Of a stretch of DNA of 64,000 bases, positions 57,206 to 64,000 are shown piece by piece. This DNA comes from Nitrospirota bacterium (GTDB lineage Bacteria; Nitrospirota; Leptospirillia; Leptospirillales; Leptospirillaceae), in contig JAJYGC010000005.1 of the NCBI GenBank assembly GCA_021785195.1, forward strand, positions 99,809-163,808. The letters run 5' to 3'. Position 1 is the first letter of the stretch; every line of letters starts with the position of its first letter. Below the pieces are notes generated by a model that saw nothing but the letters and a program-made list of their open reading frames with translations, was not told where the DNA came from and did no database searches. Position numbers and translations under genes: made by a program.

Positions 57206-58540
57206 TCAGGAATTCCCGGACGGCGGGAGAAAATAGGAAGCATCCTGACGCAATGTTTTGTCTTTTTTATCGACCATTTCGACCGTGACCGAAAAAGGAT
57301 GTATCCCCACTCCAAGCACCTGGCCGTTCCGGATCTTCAGGGGGATGGACACCTGGCTTCCCGAGGGGATGGAAATGGTCTTTTCGGTCCAGTTTACTGA
57401 GCTTCCCGGCAGACCCACCTCCATCAGCCTGTATTGTTCCGATCTTGGCGTTTTGTTGGATAGGCGCACACTGTAAAGATCGAGGTGCCCCGGGACCTGG
57501 CTAAGCGTCATGTGAAAGGGCATATAGGTAAAAATCCCATAGATGAAGAGTGAAAGAGGGATCAAACTGAACGATCCTGTCAGGACAAACCTTGTAACGA
57601 CCGGAGACAGGAGGTTCAGTCGCCTTTTCCCGTCCTTCCCCACCCGAACCCCGTTAAAATGGAATGTCAAAAGGGAGGGAACCCCTCTTTTTTCTGAATA
57701 GTCCTCGCATGTAATGACACATTCGCCACAATTGATGCACCGTGTAAAATTCTTGGTGTCCCGTGGATCGATGTCTACAATACAGGATTTTACGCAGAGG
57801 TTGCATCCCGTGCATTCTTCCCGCCTGGCATCATCAAATGCCACTTTCATCGTCCCTTCCGATTTGAAGAAATGTTGCCAGAGTGGGTAGGGACAGACCC
57901 AATTGCACCAATAATGGCGAATCAAAAAAAGGTTCAGCATCATGACTGCGCTGATGCCGCCGATGACCCAGAAAGTCTGGTATAGGTTGGATCCCGTCAC
58001 AATGTCCTTCCAGAGGAGGGCTGGAGGGATGAAATACCCGGCGAATACGACCCCGACCACAAGGGAAATCAGGGAGACGACCACGATGAAAACGGACCAT
58101 TCCCTAATTCCGACTTTGGGGGAAGACTTTTGGGAAGTGTGGGTCAACGTGTCAAGGCCGAGGTATTTCTTTTGGGGACCAAAGATTTTCTTCACGAGGA
58201 AATCGACGAATTCGGAAAGGGTGTTCTGGATGCACGCCCATCCGCAAAAAACCATTCCAAGAACTGAGTAGATTGCCGCTGCTCCAGAAATGAGAAAAAT
58301 CCAGAATGGAAGAATCAGGAAAAAGTCACTCCACCAGACCTGATAGCCCGCAACAATGAAACGTCCTGTCGAAAGGTCTATCCTGAAAAGTCCCGTGAAG
58401 GGCAAAAGGACAATGAATGCCAGAACCGCCCCTTGGACCACATACCGGATCGATGTGACGCGGAAGTATTTCCGGAACCCTTCCCGCTTGTGGATTTCAG
58501 GCATCGGAATCAGGGATGGATTCTTGACTGTCGCTGACAT
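57206..58540 (-). CDS. CcoG-like membrane iron-sulfur protein
   Basis: Related to CcoG/RdxA, which reduces copper for cbb3 oxidase assembly, and to NapH-type proteins. Several spans surround a CGWACIQNTLSEFVDF segment (CcoG normally has CGWxCPQ) and a second CNWVCPYPLWQ; two 4Fe-4S motifs follow (CTGCNLCVKSCIVDIDP and CINCGECVITCEDY). A C-terminal periplasmic beta domain of about 110 residues matches CcoG layout. ATG 58540 is chosen with GAGGAG seven bases upstream. 444 residues. Confidence 0.85.
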   Translation of the reverse strand: MSATVKNPSLIPMPEIHKREGFRKYFRVTSIRYVVQGAVLAFIVLLPFTGLFRIDLSTGRFIVAGYQVWWSDFFLILPFWIFLISGAAAIYSVLGMVFCGWACIQNTLSEFVDFLVKKIFGPQKKYLGLDTLTHTSQKSSPKVGIREWSVFIVVVSLISLVVGVVFAGYFIPPALLWKDIVTGSNLYQTFWVIGGISAVMMLNLFLIRHYWCNWVCPYPLWQHFFKSEGTMKVAFDDARREECTGCNLCVKSCIVDIDPRDTKNFTRCINCGECVITCEDYSEKRGVPSLLTFHFNGVRVGKDGKRRLNLLSPVVTRFVLTGSFSLIPLSLFIYGIFTYMPFHMTLSQVPGHLDLYSVRLSNKTPRSEQYRLMEVGLPGSSVNWTEKTISIPSGSQVSIPLKIRNGQVLGVGIHPFSVTVEMVDKKDKTLRQDASYFLPPSGNS

Positions 58541-58854
58541 CTCAGCACTCCTCATCTATTACATAAATATTGAAGAGGACCCTATTTCCGGTCACACCCA
58601 TTCAAACCGACACCCGGAAGCGAAGGACACTCCGGTGGGCATCAGGTTGATTCCCCTGAAGTTTTCTCGACGAATTCCGGTTCACGGAAACCATTCTCCC
58701 GGTGATTCGACCGGAAGGGGGCACCGAGTGCGCACCGGTTTCATGGCCCGGCACTTCGCCTGGTCCCAGAAATCAGGTTATCCGTGGCTTCTTTCCTTGC
58801 GCTTTATATCAGGAGAAAACCGTTACTAAAACTGGCATCAGGGAAGGGAGTCGC
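58541..58854 (-). other. Gene-free stretch upstream of the CcoG-like gene
   Basis: About 310 bases with no convincing gene; short ATG frames of 8, 18 and 28 codons lack ribosome-binding sites. Repeated CCGGT/ACCGG words occur between 58680 and 58740. A promoter for the CcoG-like run presumably lies in the AT-rich stretch next to the start codon, but no clean -35/-10 pair is visible. Confidence 0.4.
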
Positions 58855-59157
58855 TTACTCTTCCGATATATCGTCCTTGCCAAATTTGTTCGCCTCAATT
58901 TCATGACGCCAGTACCATGAAACGCCCAGATACAGGAAGATCGGTGCCAATACCCCCAGCAGGAAGACAAGGTAGGCCACCCAAGGAACGCCCAAGGTCA
59001 CGTGCACATATCGTGGCATGTAGGCAAAAGACCGCCCTGGAAAAACAAAAACCCCCAGAAAAGCGAGCCCTACCCCAATCCTTGCCACCCTGTTCAGGGA
59101 TCTTCCGATCAAGCCATTTCCACCAGGCTCACGGGGTTGTTCCGAAAGCAGCCACAT
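58855..59157 (-). CDS. Small two-span membrane protein of the mini-CcoN cluster
   Basis: About 100 residues with two predicted spans (VARIGVGLAFLGVFVFPG and WVAYLVFLLGVLAPIFLYLGV) and a charged C-terminal tail. No family recognised. ATG 59157 lies inside the 3' end of the mini-CcoN gene (29-base overlap) with AGAGGG upstream; the longer frame in the track is shadow. Last gene of the cluster transcribed from 62795. Confidence 0.65.
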   Translation of the reverse strand: MWLLSEQPREPGGNGLIGRSLNRVARIGVGLAFLGVFVFPGRSFAYMPRYVHVTLGVPWVAYLVFLLGVLAPIFLYLGVSWYWRHEIEANKFGKDDISEE

Positions 59158-59698
59158 TGTCCACTTCCCTCTCATTTGCCGGAATCTGCTTGGTTCCCTT
59201 GGCAACCTGGACAGTACTGTAAATGTTATAGGCAAATATGAAGTTGGCAAACAGGACCAATAAGCCAAACATGCCAACCATTTCCATGTAGGGCGTTTCA
59301 ACAGGCTTGATATTGGCCACATCCCCATGAAGGAGGATCATTCCACCCTTGTAACCGGCAATGCTGAATGCCAGAACCATTCCCACCAAGCCTATATTAT
59401 GTGTCCAGAAATGGATCCTCATCAACCGATAGCTGTAAAGCGGTACCTGATAGAGACGCGGAACGATGTAGTAGACGGTCCCAAAGATCGCCATCTCAAC
59501 CCAGCCCAAAAGATTGATATGGGTATGTCCCAGGACAATCAGGTCCGAAGGTCCACCTGCTCCGGCCTGTACAAAATTCCGGAACTGTTCCACACCACCC
59601 ATGATGGCTCCCCAGGAAAACCCGATGATGGCATAAAGAAGGCACGCATAATAGAATTTCATGGTGTAATCCTTGATCGCCATTTCCCTTTCCATCAT
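59129..59698 (-). CDS. Miniature CcoN-like membrane protein (copy 2)
   Basis: A 189-residue protein with about five spans, matching only one section of haem-copper oxidase subunit I. The segment LGHTHINLLGWVEMAIFGTVYYIVPRLY corresponds to the CcoN/NorB helix that supplies two haem-ligand histidines (HxH), followed by a helix with FWTHNIG. The CuB-ligand histidines and the rest of the 12-helix subunit are missing. It is a paralogue of the protein at 60851, and the two flank the FGE-like gene. Confidence 0.78.
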   Translation of the reverse strand: MMEREMAIKDYTMKFYYACLLYAIIGFSWGAIMGGVEQFRNFVQAGAGGPSDLIVLGHTHINLLGWVEMAIFGTVYYIVPRLYQVPLYSYRLMRIHFWTHNIGLVGMVLAFSIAGYKGGMILLHGDVANIKPVETPYMEMVGMFGLLVLFANFIFAYNIYSTVQVAKGTKQIPANEREVDNVAAFGTTP

Positions 59699-59744
59699 TT
59701 CCTCCTCGCAAACAGTTTCCTAGTTTCCTTGTCAGACAGTCACC

Positions 59745-60854
59745 CTATTTTACGACATCCCGACATGTCCGAAACCCAAAAAAGTCCGACGCATAATTTG
59801 GCCAGGTCGGATTCCGGGCTGATGTCCGGGCGCTATACTGGTCACTCTTCCAGGATCCCCCACGAAGAACCTTGTAGACTCTCCCCTTCACCTGCTCCAG
59901 GGTTCCTGTTGCATCCACCTTGTATGCCAGGAATCTTGCCTTATTTGCAGTGTTTCCCGGGTATGGGGCATAACTGGATCCGGTCCATTCGAAAACATTC
60001 CCGGCCATGTCGTACAAGCCATATGGGCTGATCCCGGCTGGATAACGGGTTACAGGGGTCGTATCCCCCACTGTATAGTTGGCATTGGCCCTTCGAGGAT
60101 CCCAGGCATTTCCCCATGGCCAAAGACGGCTATCGGATCCCCTGGCAGCCTTCTCCCACTCTTCTTCCGTGCAAAGACGACTTCCTTCCCAGTGGGCGTA
60201 ATCCACCGCGTTATCATAACTGACAAAAGTCACTGGATGATCACCCTTGGAAACCGGGTAAGAGCGGTTCTTCCAACCCGGAGGAGCAATGTAATGGTTG
60301 CTGTCGATGAAACGCTTGTATTCCTTGTTGGTAACCAGCGTTTTCTTGATAAAATACCCGGGAAGAAAGACTTTATGGATGGGCTTTTCATCAAAATTGG
60401 CAAAGGGGTCTTCACTTCCCATCACAAACGGGCCAGGAGGAACATAGACATATCCTATTGGGGGAGTAATCCCATGGGTCACGACAACAATCTGTGCCGT
60501 GGCCTTGAGATCCTTTCCGAAGGTCCCGTTCGCTTCCTTCACCACAGGCAACGAGGCAGACAACCTCGGAACGACCCCTCCCATCGGACGAAAATTACCG
60601 GGTTCCTTCCCATGGGTGCGAACGCTTTCCTGTGACAGACGGTTAATCCTGTTTGAAGCGAGCCCCACAATCTGTATGGCCCCCGCAATCAGGATCAATA
60701 CGACCAAAGTGACCGAAATGGCTTTCCAGGGAAGCCCCCAGGGGGTCATTTCCTCAAGCGTCAGATCATCATCCGAGGCAAAATCCCTCCGACTTTTCGT
60801 TTCTCCCTCTTTCACATCTTTTTCCAAACCGGTTCCGGGCGTTGTCTCGTTCAT
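59745..60854 (-). CDS. Membrane-anchored formylglycine-generating-enzyme-like (SUMF1) protein
   Basis: A 369-residue protein: cytoplasmic N terminus, one span (AISVTLVVLILIAGAIQIVGL), then a periplasmic FGE-sulfatase domain. Family blocks are clear: VPPGPFVMGSEDPFANFDEKP, VTNKEYKRFI, PVTFVSYDNAVDYAHW, RLCTEEEWEKAARG, GLYDMAGNVFEWT, VLRGGSWKSD and FFGFRTCRDV. No sulfatase is nearby, so it may act on a different substrate or as a structural subunit. It overlaps the mini-CcoN gene upstream by four bases. Confidence 0.9.
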   Translation of the reverse strand: MNETTPGTGLEKDVKEGETKSRRDFASDDDLTLEEMTPWGLPWKAISVTLVVLILIAGAIQIVGLASNRINRLSQESVRTHGKEPGNFRPMGGVVPRLSASLPVVKEANGTFGKDLKATAQIVVVTHGITPPIGYVYVPPGPFVMGSEDPFANFDEKPIHKVFLPGYFIKKTLVTNKEYKRFIDSNHYIAPPGWKNRSYPVSKGDHPVTFVSYDNAVDYAHWEGSRLCTEEEWEKAARGSDSRLWPWGNAWDPRRANANYTVGDTTPVTRYPAGISPYGLYDMAGNVFEWTGSSYAPYPGNTANKARFLAYKVDATGTLEQVKGRVYKVLRGGSWKSDQYSARTSARNPTWPNYASDFFGFRTCRDVVK

Positions 60855-61408
60855 TGGAATTTTGAACCTTCCTTAAGCGGTTTCACTGACGGGACGATCG
60901 AAGTTTCTTCCTTCCGAAAATACGTCACAAAAACATTCAGGACAAAGGTCCAGTGTGCAAGACCCATCAGGAGGGCCGAAAAAACAAATCCAAATCGATG
61001 GTAAGGCTGATAATGGGCCCGGGCGACCGGGTAGACAATCCCTTCATCCAACATCCGGTTTCCCTCAAGGATACCGAAACACAGCAATACCACATAAAAA
61101 CTTCCGACTCCGGCAACCATCAGGATAAAATTGGCTTGCCCAAGCCAATGGCTCCAGATGTTTCTTCCAAGCATCCTAGGAAGAAGGTAATAAACCATTG
61201 CCATCACGATTGAAACCACGCCCCCAATCAAGTTGATGTGGGCGTGCGCCAATGGATCGACAAGGTGTCCAGCCTGCCCAGTAGAATGAATCCAGTGGCG
61301 AAGGCGGGGGGTGGATTGGAGGAAACCCTGAAGCGTTCCGACAAACAGGCAAAATACGCCAAAAAGAATAAACTTAAGACCCAGACGGTCACTCACTTCT
61401 GAAGTCAT
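60851..61408 (-). CDS. Miniature CcoN-like membrane protein (copy 1)
   Basis: A 185-residue protein with about five spans, similar to the product at 59129. LAHAHINLIGGVVSIVMAMVYYLLPRMLGR carries the paired histidines of the CcoN/NorB helix; an ARAHYQPYHRFGF segment adds more histidines near the membrane surface. It lacks the CuB ligands, so it cannot form a complete oxidase site alone; it might bind one haem b. It overlaps both neighbours by four bases, showing tight coupling. Confidence 0.78.
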   Translation of the reverse strand: MTSEVSDRLGLKFILFGVFCLFVGTLQGFLQSTPRLRHWIHSTGQAGHLVDPLAHAHINLIGGVVSIVMAMVYYLLPRMLGRNIWSHWLGQANFILMVAGVGSFYVVLLCFGILEGNRMLDEGIVYPVARAHYQPYHRFGFVFSALLMGLAHWTFVLNVFVTYFRKEETSIVPSVKPLKEGSKFQ

Positions 61409-61872
61409 TGTTCGTTTCCCCTTTCTGAGGACGATGGCCGCCCCGCTTTCAAGGATTCCCGAAGACGGGCTTCCCTTCTACGCTTGACTTCCCGTCGATT
61501 TCTGAGCGCTTCCCCGACCCAGCCCCCAAGGAGGGAGACTTCAGGGACAGTGATGAAAAAGATCATCATGAAGGGTGCGGTCGGCATCCCAAGATCATGC
61601 TGGCCGGCATGCTCTGAAGCCAGCAAATAGGCGATAAGGATATACAGCATCGGCGGAATGGCCGCCCAGAATTTACCCCATTTTCCGACCCAATAGCCCA
61701 CAACAAAGGAAACCAGAGTCGGAACAAGAAGGTAAGTCCAGAGGATACCGCCACCGAAGAGATGATGGAAAGCCCCTTCAGTCAGGTGAAAGGACTGGTC
61801 TATGCCCCAAAAAAGAAGGGTTCCGACGACCAGGGCAATCGGAATCCGTAAAACTGGTTTCAGGTCAAGCAA
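61405..61872 (-). CDS. Membrane protein of unknown function in the mini-CcoN cluster
   Basis: A 155-residue protein with about four spans and a very basic C-terminal tail (NRREVKRRREARLRESLKAG). Several histidines (SFHLTEGAFHHLF, ASEHAGQHDLG) lie at membrane edges and could bind haem or metal, which is speculative. It ends in an ATGA overlap with mini-CcoN copy 1. Confidence 0.68.
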   Translation of the reverse strand: MLDLKPVLRIPIALVVGTLLFWGIDQSFHLTEGAFHHLFGGGILWTYLLVPTLVSFVVGYWVGKWGKFWAAIPPMLYILIAYLLASEHAGQHDLGMPTAPFMMIFFITVPEVSLLGGWVGEALRNRREVKRRREARLRESLKAGRPSSSERGNEQ

Positions 61873-61894
61873 GTTTGTCTCCGGGCAGTCAGGA

Positions 61895-62101
61895 TTACTT
61901 ACGGTCCTTCATCTCTTCCGCTTTCATTTCCTCAATCTTATGCCTTCTTTCGTCATCTTCTTCCTGAAAAATGACATATTTGATATTTTCATCAAACTGG
62001 CCGTTTTTATAGGCCCAATAAATCCCGATCACAATGATCACCAGAGATACCAAGCCAGTCGCGGTCCAAAGATAAGCTACAATTCCCTCAGGCAATTTCA
62101 T
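61895..62101 (-). CDS. CcoS/FixQ-like small cbb3-oxidase accessory protein
   Basis: A 68-residue protein with one span and the segment GIYWAYKNGQFDENIKYVIFQEEDDE, close to the CcoS signature (WAxxxGQFDD followed by an acidic tail). CcoS helps insert cofactors into cbb3 oxidase. A very charged C-terminal helix follows. The assignment fits the neighbouring CcoN- and CcoO-like genes. Confidence 0.7.
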   Translation of the reverse strand: MKLPEGIVAYLWTATGLVSLVIIVIGIYWAYKNGQFDENIKYVIFQEEDDERRHKIEEMKAEEMKDRK

Positions 62102-62127
62102 GTCATCTCCTTCAAAATAAGACCGGT

Positions 62128-62565
62128 TTATTGCGGGGGCTTCGGATAATTGGGGGAACCAGGCAACGATTTGAGGCTTATCATCAAATCGATCAGCTTT
62201 TTCTTGTCTGCTGGAGGCATCTCAGAAAAATTGGTTGCGAACAGACCATCGTGCCGCGTATTCGGAACAATTTTTTTGGGATCCGCCAGGTATTGTGTCA
62301 ACCATTCCCTAGTCCGTCTAGTCCCTTCTCCGTCCATATCCGGCCCCGCAAAATCACCCACTCCATAGATTACATGACAATCCCTGCAACCAGACCGTTG
62401 ATAGACCTTATAACCTGCTTCAGTCTGCTTATTGAAAACATAAATATCATTCGTTGACCAGAAATTGATGATATGGAATTGTCCCAGAACATACAGAATC
62501 ATCACAACAGAAATCATTAGTCCCGCTAAAAAAAAGACAACCCTTTCCCCTGTTTTCATAGGCAC
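62128..62565 (-). CDS. Membrane-anchored monoheme cytochrome c
   Basis: A 145-residue protein with an N-terminal span (VVFFLAGLMISVVMILYVLG) and one haem-c site, CRDCH, followed by a cytochrome c domain with the likely axial methionine in FSEMPPADKKKL. The layout resembles the monoheme CcoP/NorC-type subunits (NorC also has a single anchor and one haem). With two mini-CcoN proteins in the same run, a NorC-like partner role is conceivable but unproved. Confidence 0.85.
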   Translation of the reverse strand: MPMKTGERVVFFLAGLMISVVMILYVLGQFHIINFWSTNDIYVFNKQTEAGYKVYQRSGCRDCHVIYGVGDFAGPDMDGEGTRRTREWLTQYLADPKKIVPNTRHDGLFATNFSEMPPADKKKLIDLMISLKSLPGSPNYPKPPQ

Positions 62566-62571
62566 CCCAAC

Positions 62572-62778
62572 CTAAACCAGAATCTTCAGGACCAGCTGGA
62601 CAATTGCAAATGCCAACACGACCAGCACGCCAAGGAAACTGAGGACAACAATCACCTGTTCCCCTTTTTTCAACTTGGAAAACGGCCCTATGATGTAGCG
62701 GGACATAACAATAAAGACAAATACGGCAGCTATCAGGAAGGTAAAGATGACAATTGAAACAGACATTTTTATATGCAT
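62572..62778 (-). CDS. Small two-span membrane protein
   Basis: A 68-residue protein with two spans (VSIVIFTFLIAAVFVFIVM and VIVVLSFLGVLVVLAFAIVQLVL) joined by a basic loop. No family recognised. First gene of the unit driven by the promoter at 62795; the start site would lie only about ten bases before the ATG. Confidence 0.68.
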   Translation of the reverse strand: MHIKMSVSIVIFTFLIAAVFVFIVMSRYIIGPFSKLKKGEQVIVVLSFLGVLVVLAFAIVQLVLKILV

Positions 62779-62794
62779 GGAGGCCTCTGAAACC

Positions 62795-62823
62795 AGTATA
62801 GGGCTGCCTTAGAACCGGATCAA
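62795..62823 (-). promoter_or_regulatory. Promoter of the mini-CcoN/FGE cluster
   Basis: On the minus strand TTGATC (62823-62818), 17 bases, TATACT (62800-62795). It lies directly after the terminator of the CcoO-like unit and drives genes from 62778 down to about 58855. Confidence 0.72.
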
Positions 62824-62854
62824 TAAAAAAGGCGGCCTCATTCAAGACCGCCTC
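62824..62854 (-). terminator. Terminator of the CcoO-like unit
   Basis: On the minus strand AGAGGCGG-tcttgaatgagg-CCGCC is followed by TTTTTT. It separates the oxidase genes that run in from the right edge from the next promoter. Confidence 0.8.
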
Positions 62855-62910
62855 TTTTAAAAAGCATAGACAAAATAAGCTAAAACAGGAGGTTCAAAGT
62901 GAACCCGTCA

Positions 62911-63015
62911 CTATTCTGGCCTTCTCTCATCGATAAAAAACGAGTAGATCAACCCTAGACAGAGCATGATCATCGTTATTACCCAAAACACATAAGGGCT
63001 ATTTAAATTCCACAA
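62911..63015 (-). CDS. 34-residue single-span membrane peptide in the oxidase cluster
   Basis: Too short for the ORF track. GAGGAGG lies eight bases before a TTG start at 63015. The product is one membrane span (YVFWVITMIMLCLGLIYSFF) with a short charged tail IDERRPE. Size, topology and place next to a CcoO-like gene recall CcoQ or other tiny oxidase subunits, but there is no sequence proof. It is the last gene before the terminator at 62824. Confidence 0.6.
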   Translation of the reverse strand: MWNLNSPYVFWVITMIMLCLGLIYSFFIDERRPE

Positions 63016-63061
63016 TTTGCCCACCTCCTCGAGAAAGACTTCCCGATCTATAATGGCCTAT

Positions 63062-63394
63062 TTAAAAGTCCTTCGCCACTTCCGTCTTCTTCAAAAGTAA
63101 ACCCATCCAAGTGTAAAAAACAGTCACATAGGTCGAATTGATCACATAACCCTGATCCCACCATGGACGACCCAAAGTCTTGCTAAGATGGGCCTTCAGA
63201 ACCGGAACGCCCTGGATCAACCAGTGATGGGGATGCCCAGGGTACTGAGGACGGGCACCAAAAAGAGGGAATGTCAACAACTCAGCAGTGACGACGGTCA
63301 TGGTCAAAATCAGGATAAGCGCAGCTGGAATATTGTTTGTTCCTTCTAGAATCCCATCAAACCGCTCGGTTAACATTTCATCAATGTCAGCCAT
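63062..63394 (-). CDS. Membrane protein of unknown function in the oxidase cluster
   Basis: A 110-residue protein with a central span (IPAALILILTMTVVTAELLTFPLFG) and a possible second near the C terminus (STYVTVFYTWMGLLL). A histidine-rich PGHPHHWLI segment lies between them. No family recognised. Placed between the CcoO-like gene and the 34-residue peptide in one transcript, it is likely a lineage-specific oxidase subunit. Confidence 0.68.
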   Translation of the reverse strand: MADIDEMLTERFDGILEGTNNIPAALILILTMTVVTAELLTFPLFGARPQYPGHPHHWLIQGVPVLKAHLSKTLGRPWWDQGYVINSTYVTVFYTWMGLLLKKTEVAKDF

Positions 63395-63481
63395 CGAACA
63401 ACTCCTTATTCGGTTGTATCTAACCGATAAATCCCCAAGAAAGTCTACTCGGGAACATATGATAAGTATAGCCCAAAGAGC

Positions 63482-64000
63482 CTACTTCAAACTGGACATG
63501 TAATCCGCCAGGGCATCCAGGTCCTTGCGACGAAGGTAGTTGAATGCCGGCATCATGGACTTGGGCTGGACCGCACGGGGATTGGCATGGTGAACAAGAT
63601 GCCATCCCTTGATCGGCAGCCGGCTTCCCACATGAAGCAAGTCGGGCGCCTTCCGGTCCGAACCGAACACCGTGGGACTTTCCCCCACAAAGTCGGCCGC
63701 CGTCGGAGGAGCACCAAAATACTGCCAGTCCTGGGTCTGCTCCGGAAGAAGCGTATGACACCACCAGCATCCCTCCCGGATAAAGACGACCTTTCCCTTC
63801 CCGATCATCGTTGGCCGATTGTCCCCGGTCATCATCGGGTCCTCCAGCGTCCAACCACTTTCCGTTCCGTAATCCTTCGCCTTCTGAACCGCCGTGGCCG
63901 TCGGTGGAATCTTCGCCATCTGCAGCGTCGGGAACAGGATTGTGATGGACAGAGTCACCACAAACAGGGTTGCGATCATCATCGTGCCGAATTTGTACTC
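63482..64000 (-). CDS. CcoO-like monoheme cytochrome c subunit of a cbb3-type oxidase (runs off the window)
   Basis: Partial or nearly complete. An N-terminal span (IATLFVVTLSITILFPTLQ) anchors a cytochrome domain with the haem site REGCWWCHTLLPEQTQDW, the hallmark of CcoO/FixO, which normally reads EGCYxCHxQ. A likely axial methionine is in SMMPAFNYL. The frame remains open to the right edge (…EYKFGT before ATG 63982), and CcoO proteins usually have some residues before the span, so the true start is probably outside. A catalytic CcoN gene presumably lies further right. Confidence 0.85.
   Translation of the reverse strand, partial: EYKFGTMMIATLFVVTLSITILFPTLQMAKIPPTATAVQKAKDYGTESGWTLEDPMMTGDNRPTMIGKGKVVFIREGCWWCHTLLPEQTQDWQYFGAPPTAADFVGESPTVFGSDRKAPDLLHVGSRLPIKGWHLVHHANPRAVQPKSMMPAFNYLRRKDLDALADYMSSLK

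Overview
The window looks like chromosomal DNA of a diderm, chemolithotrophic bacterium, most plausibly a Leptospirillum-type member of the Nitrospirota. This is inferred from moderate-to-high GC, an LPS-assembly protein (LptD), a split b6-type quinol:cytochrome c oxidoreductase operon with a tetraheme cytochrome c, and a cbb3-oxidase-like cluster made of small unusual subunits. The species cannot be proved by reading alone. No tRNA, rRNA, insertion sequence, phage or CRISPR array was seen; it reads as a stable core region with very tight gene packing (many 1-40 nt overlaps).

Layout. 0-9 kb, plus strand: DUF815 ATPase, DUF985 cupin, exported MsrA, then guaB-guaA-RluB-like pseudouridine synthase-aspS, ending at a strong bidirectional terminator shared with convergent glnA. 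glnA has a consensus promoter followed within about 40-70 nt by a terminator, so it looks attenuated. 10.8-12.2 kb, plus: a lipoamide-dehydrogenase-family flavoprotein. 12-26.6 kb, minus: lytic transglycosylase, ErpA, a zinc-ribbon protein, a 41-residue membrane peptide, greA, then the pyrimidine run pyrR-pyrB-pyrC-carA-(radical SAM)-carB, preceded by an exported protein, a HIT protein, TsaE, a CBS protein, an MFS carrier and a DUF2127 protein. 26.6-31 kb, mostly plus: an exported protein/lipoprotein/monoheme cytochrome trio, a TRASH-type metal-binding protein and glycerate 2-kinase, with a MidA-type methyltransferase on the minus strand. 31-34.4 kb, minus: SppA, YajQ, and an ABC-2 exporter pair.

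34.5-40.1 kb, minus: the bc/b6f-type operon, transcribed as GltD-like iron-sulfur flavoprotein, Rieske protein, cytochrome b6-type subunit, C-terminal cytochrome b subunit, a small membrane protein, and a tetraheme cytochrome c. It has a near-perfect sigma-70 promoter and ends at a strong terminator. In an acidophilic iron oxidiser such a complex could run in either direction between quinones and periplasmic cytochromes; the flavoprotein could tie it to NAD(P)H or ferredoxin (inference). 40.5-42.3 kb, plus: nadK and an M14-type zinc peptidase. 42.3-55.6 kb, minus: a biosynthetic run NUDIX, ferredoxin, sigma-54 activator, trpE-G-D-C-F-B-A, accD, folC, lptD.

55.7-64 kb, minus: respiratory accessory genes. 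A CcoO-like monoheme cytochrome runs off the right edge, followed by small membrane proteins and a terminator; a second promoter then drives a small membrane protein, a monoheme cytochrome c, a CcoS-like protein, two miniature CcoN-like proteins flanking a membrane-anchored formylglycine-generating-enzyme-like protein, and further downstream a CcoG-like iron-sulfur protein and a DUF420 protein. The points most worth a second look are the mini-CcoN/FGE cluster, the glnA leader, the GltD-like protein in the bc operon, the sigma-54 activator coupled to trpE, and the radical SAM gene between carA and carB.
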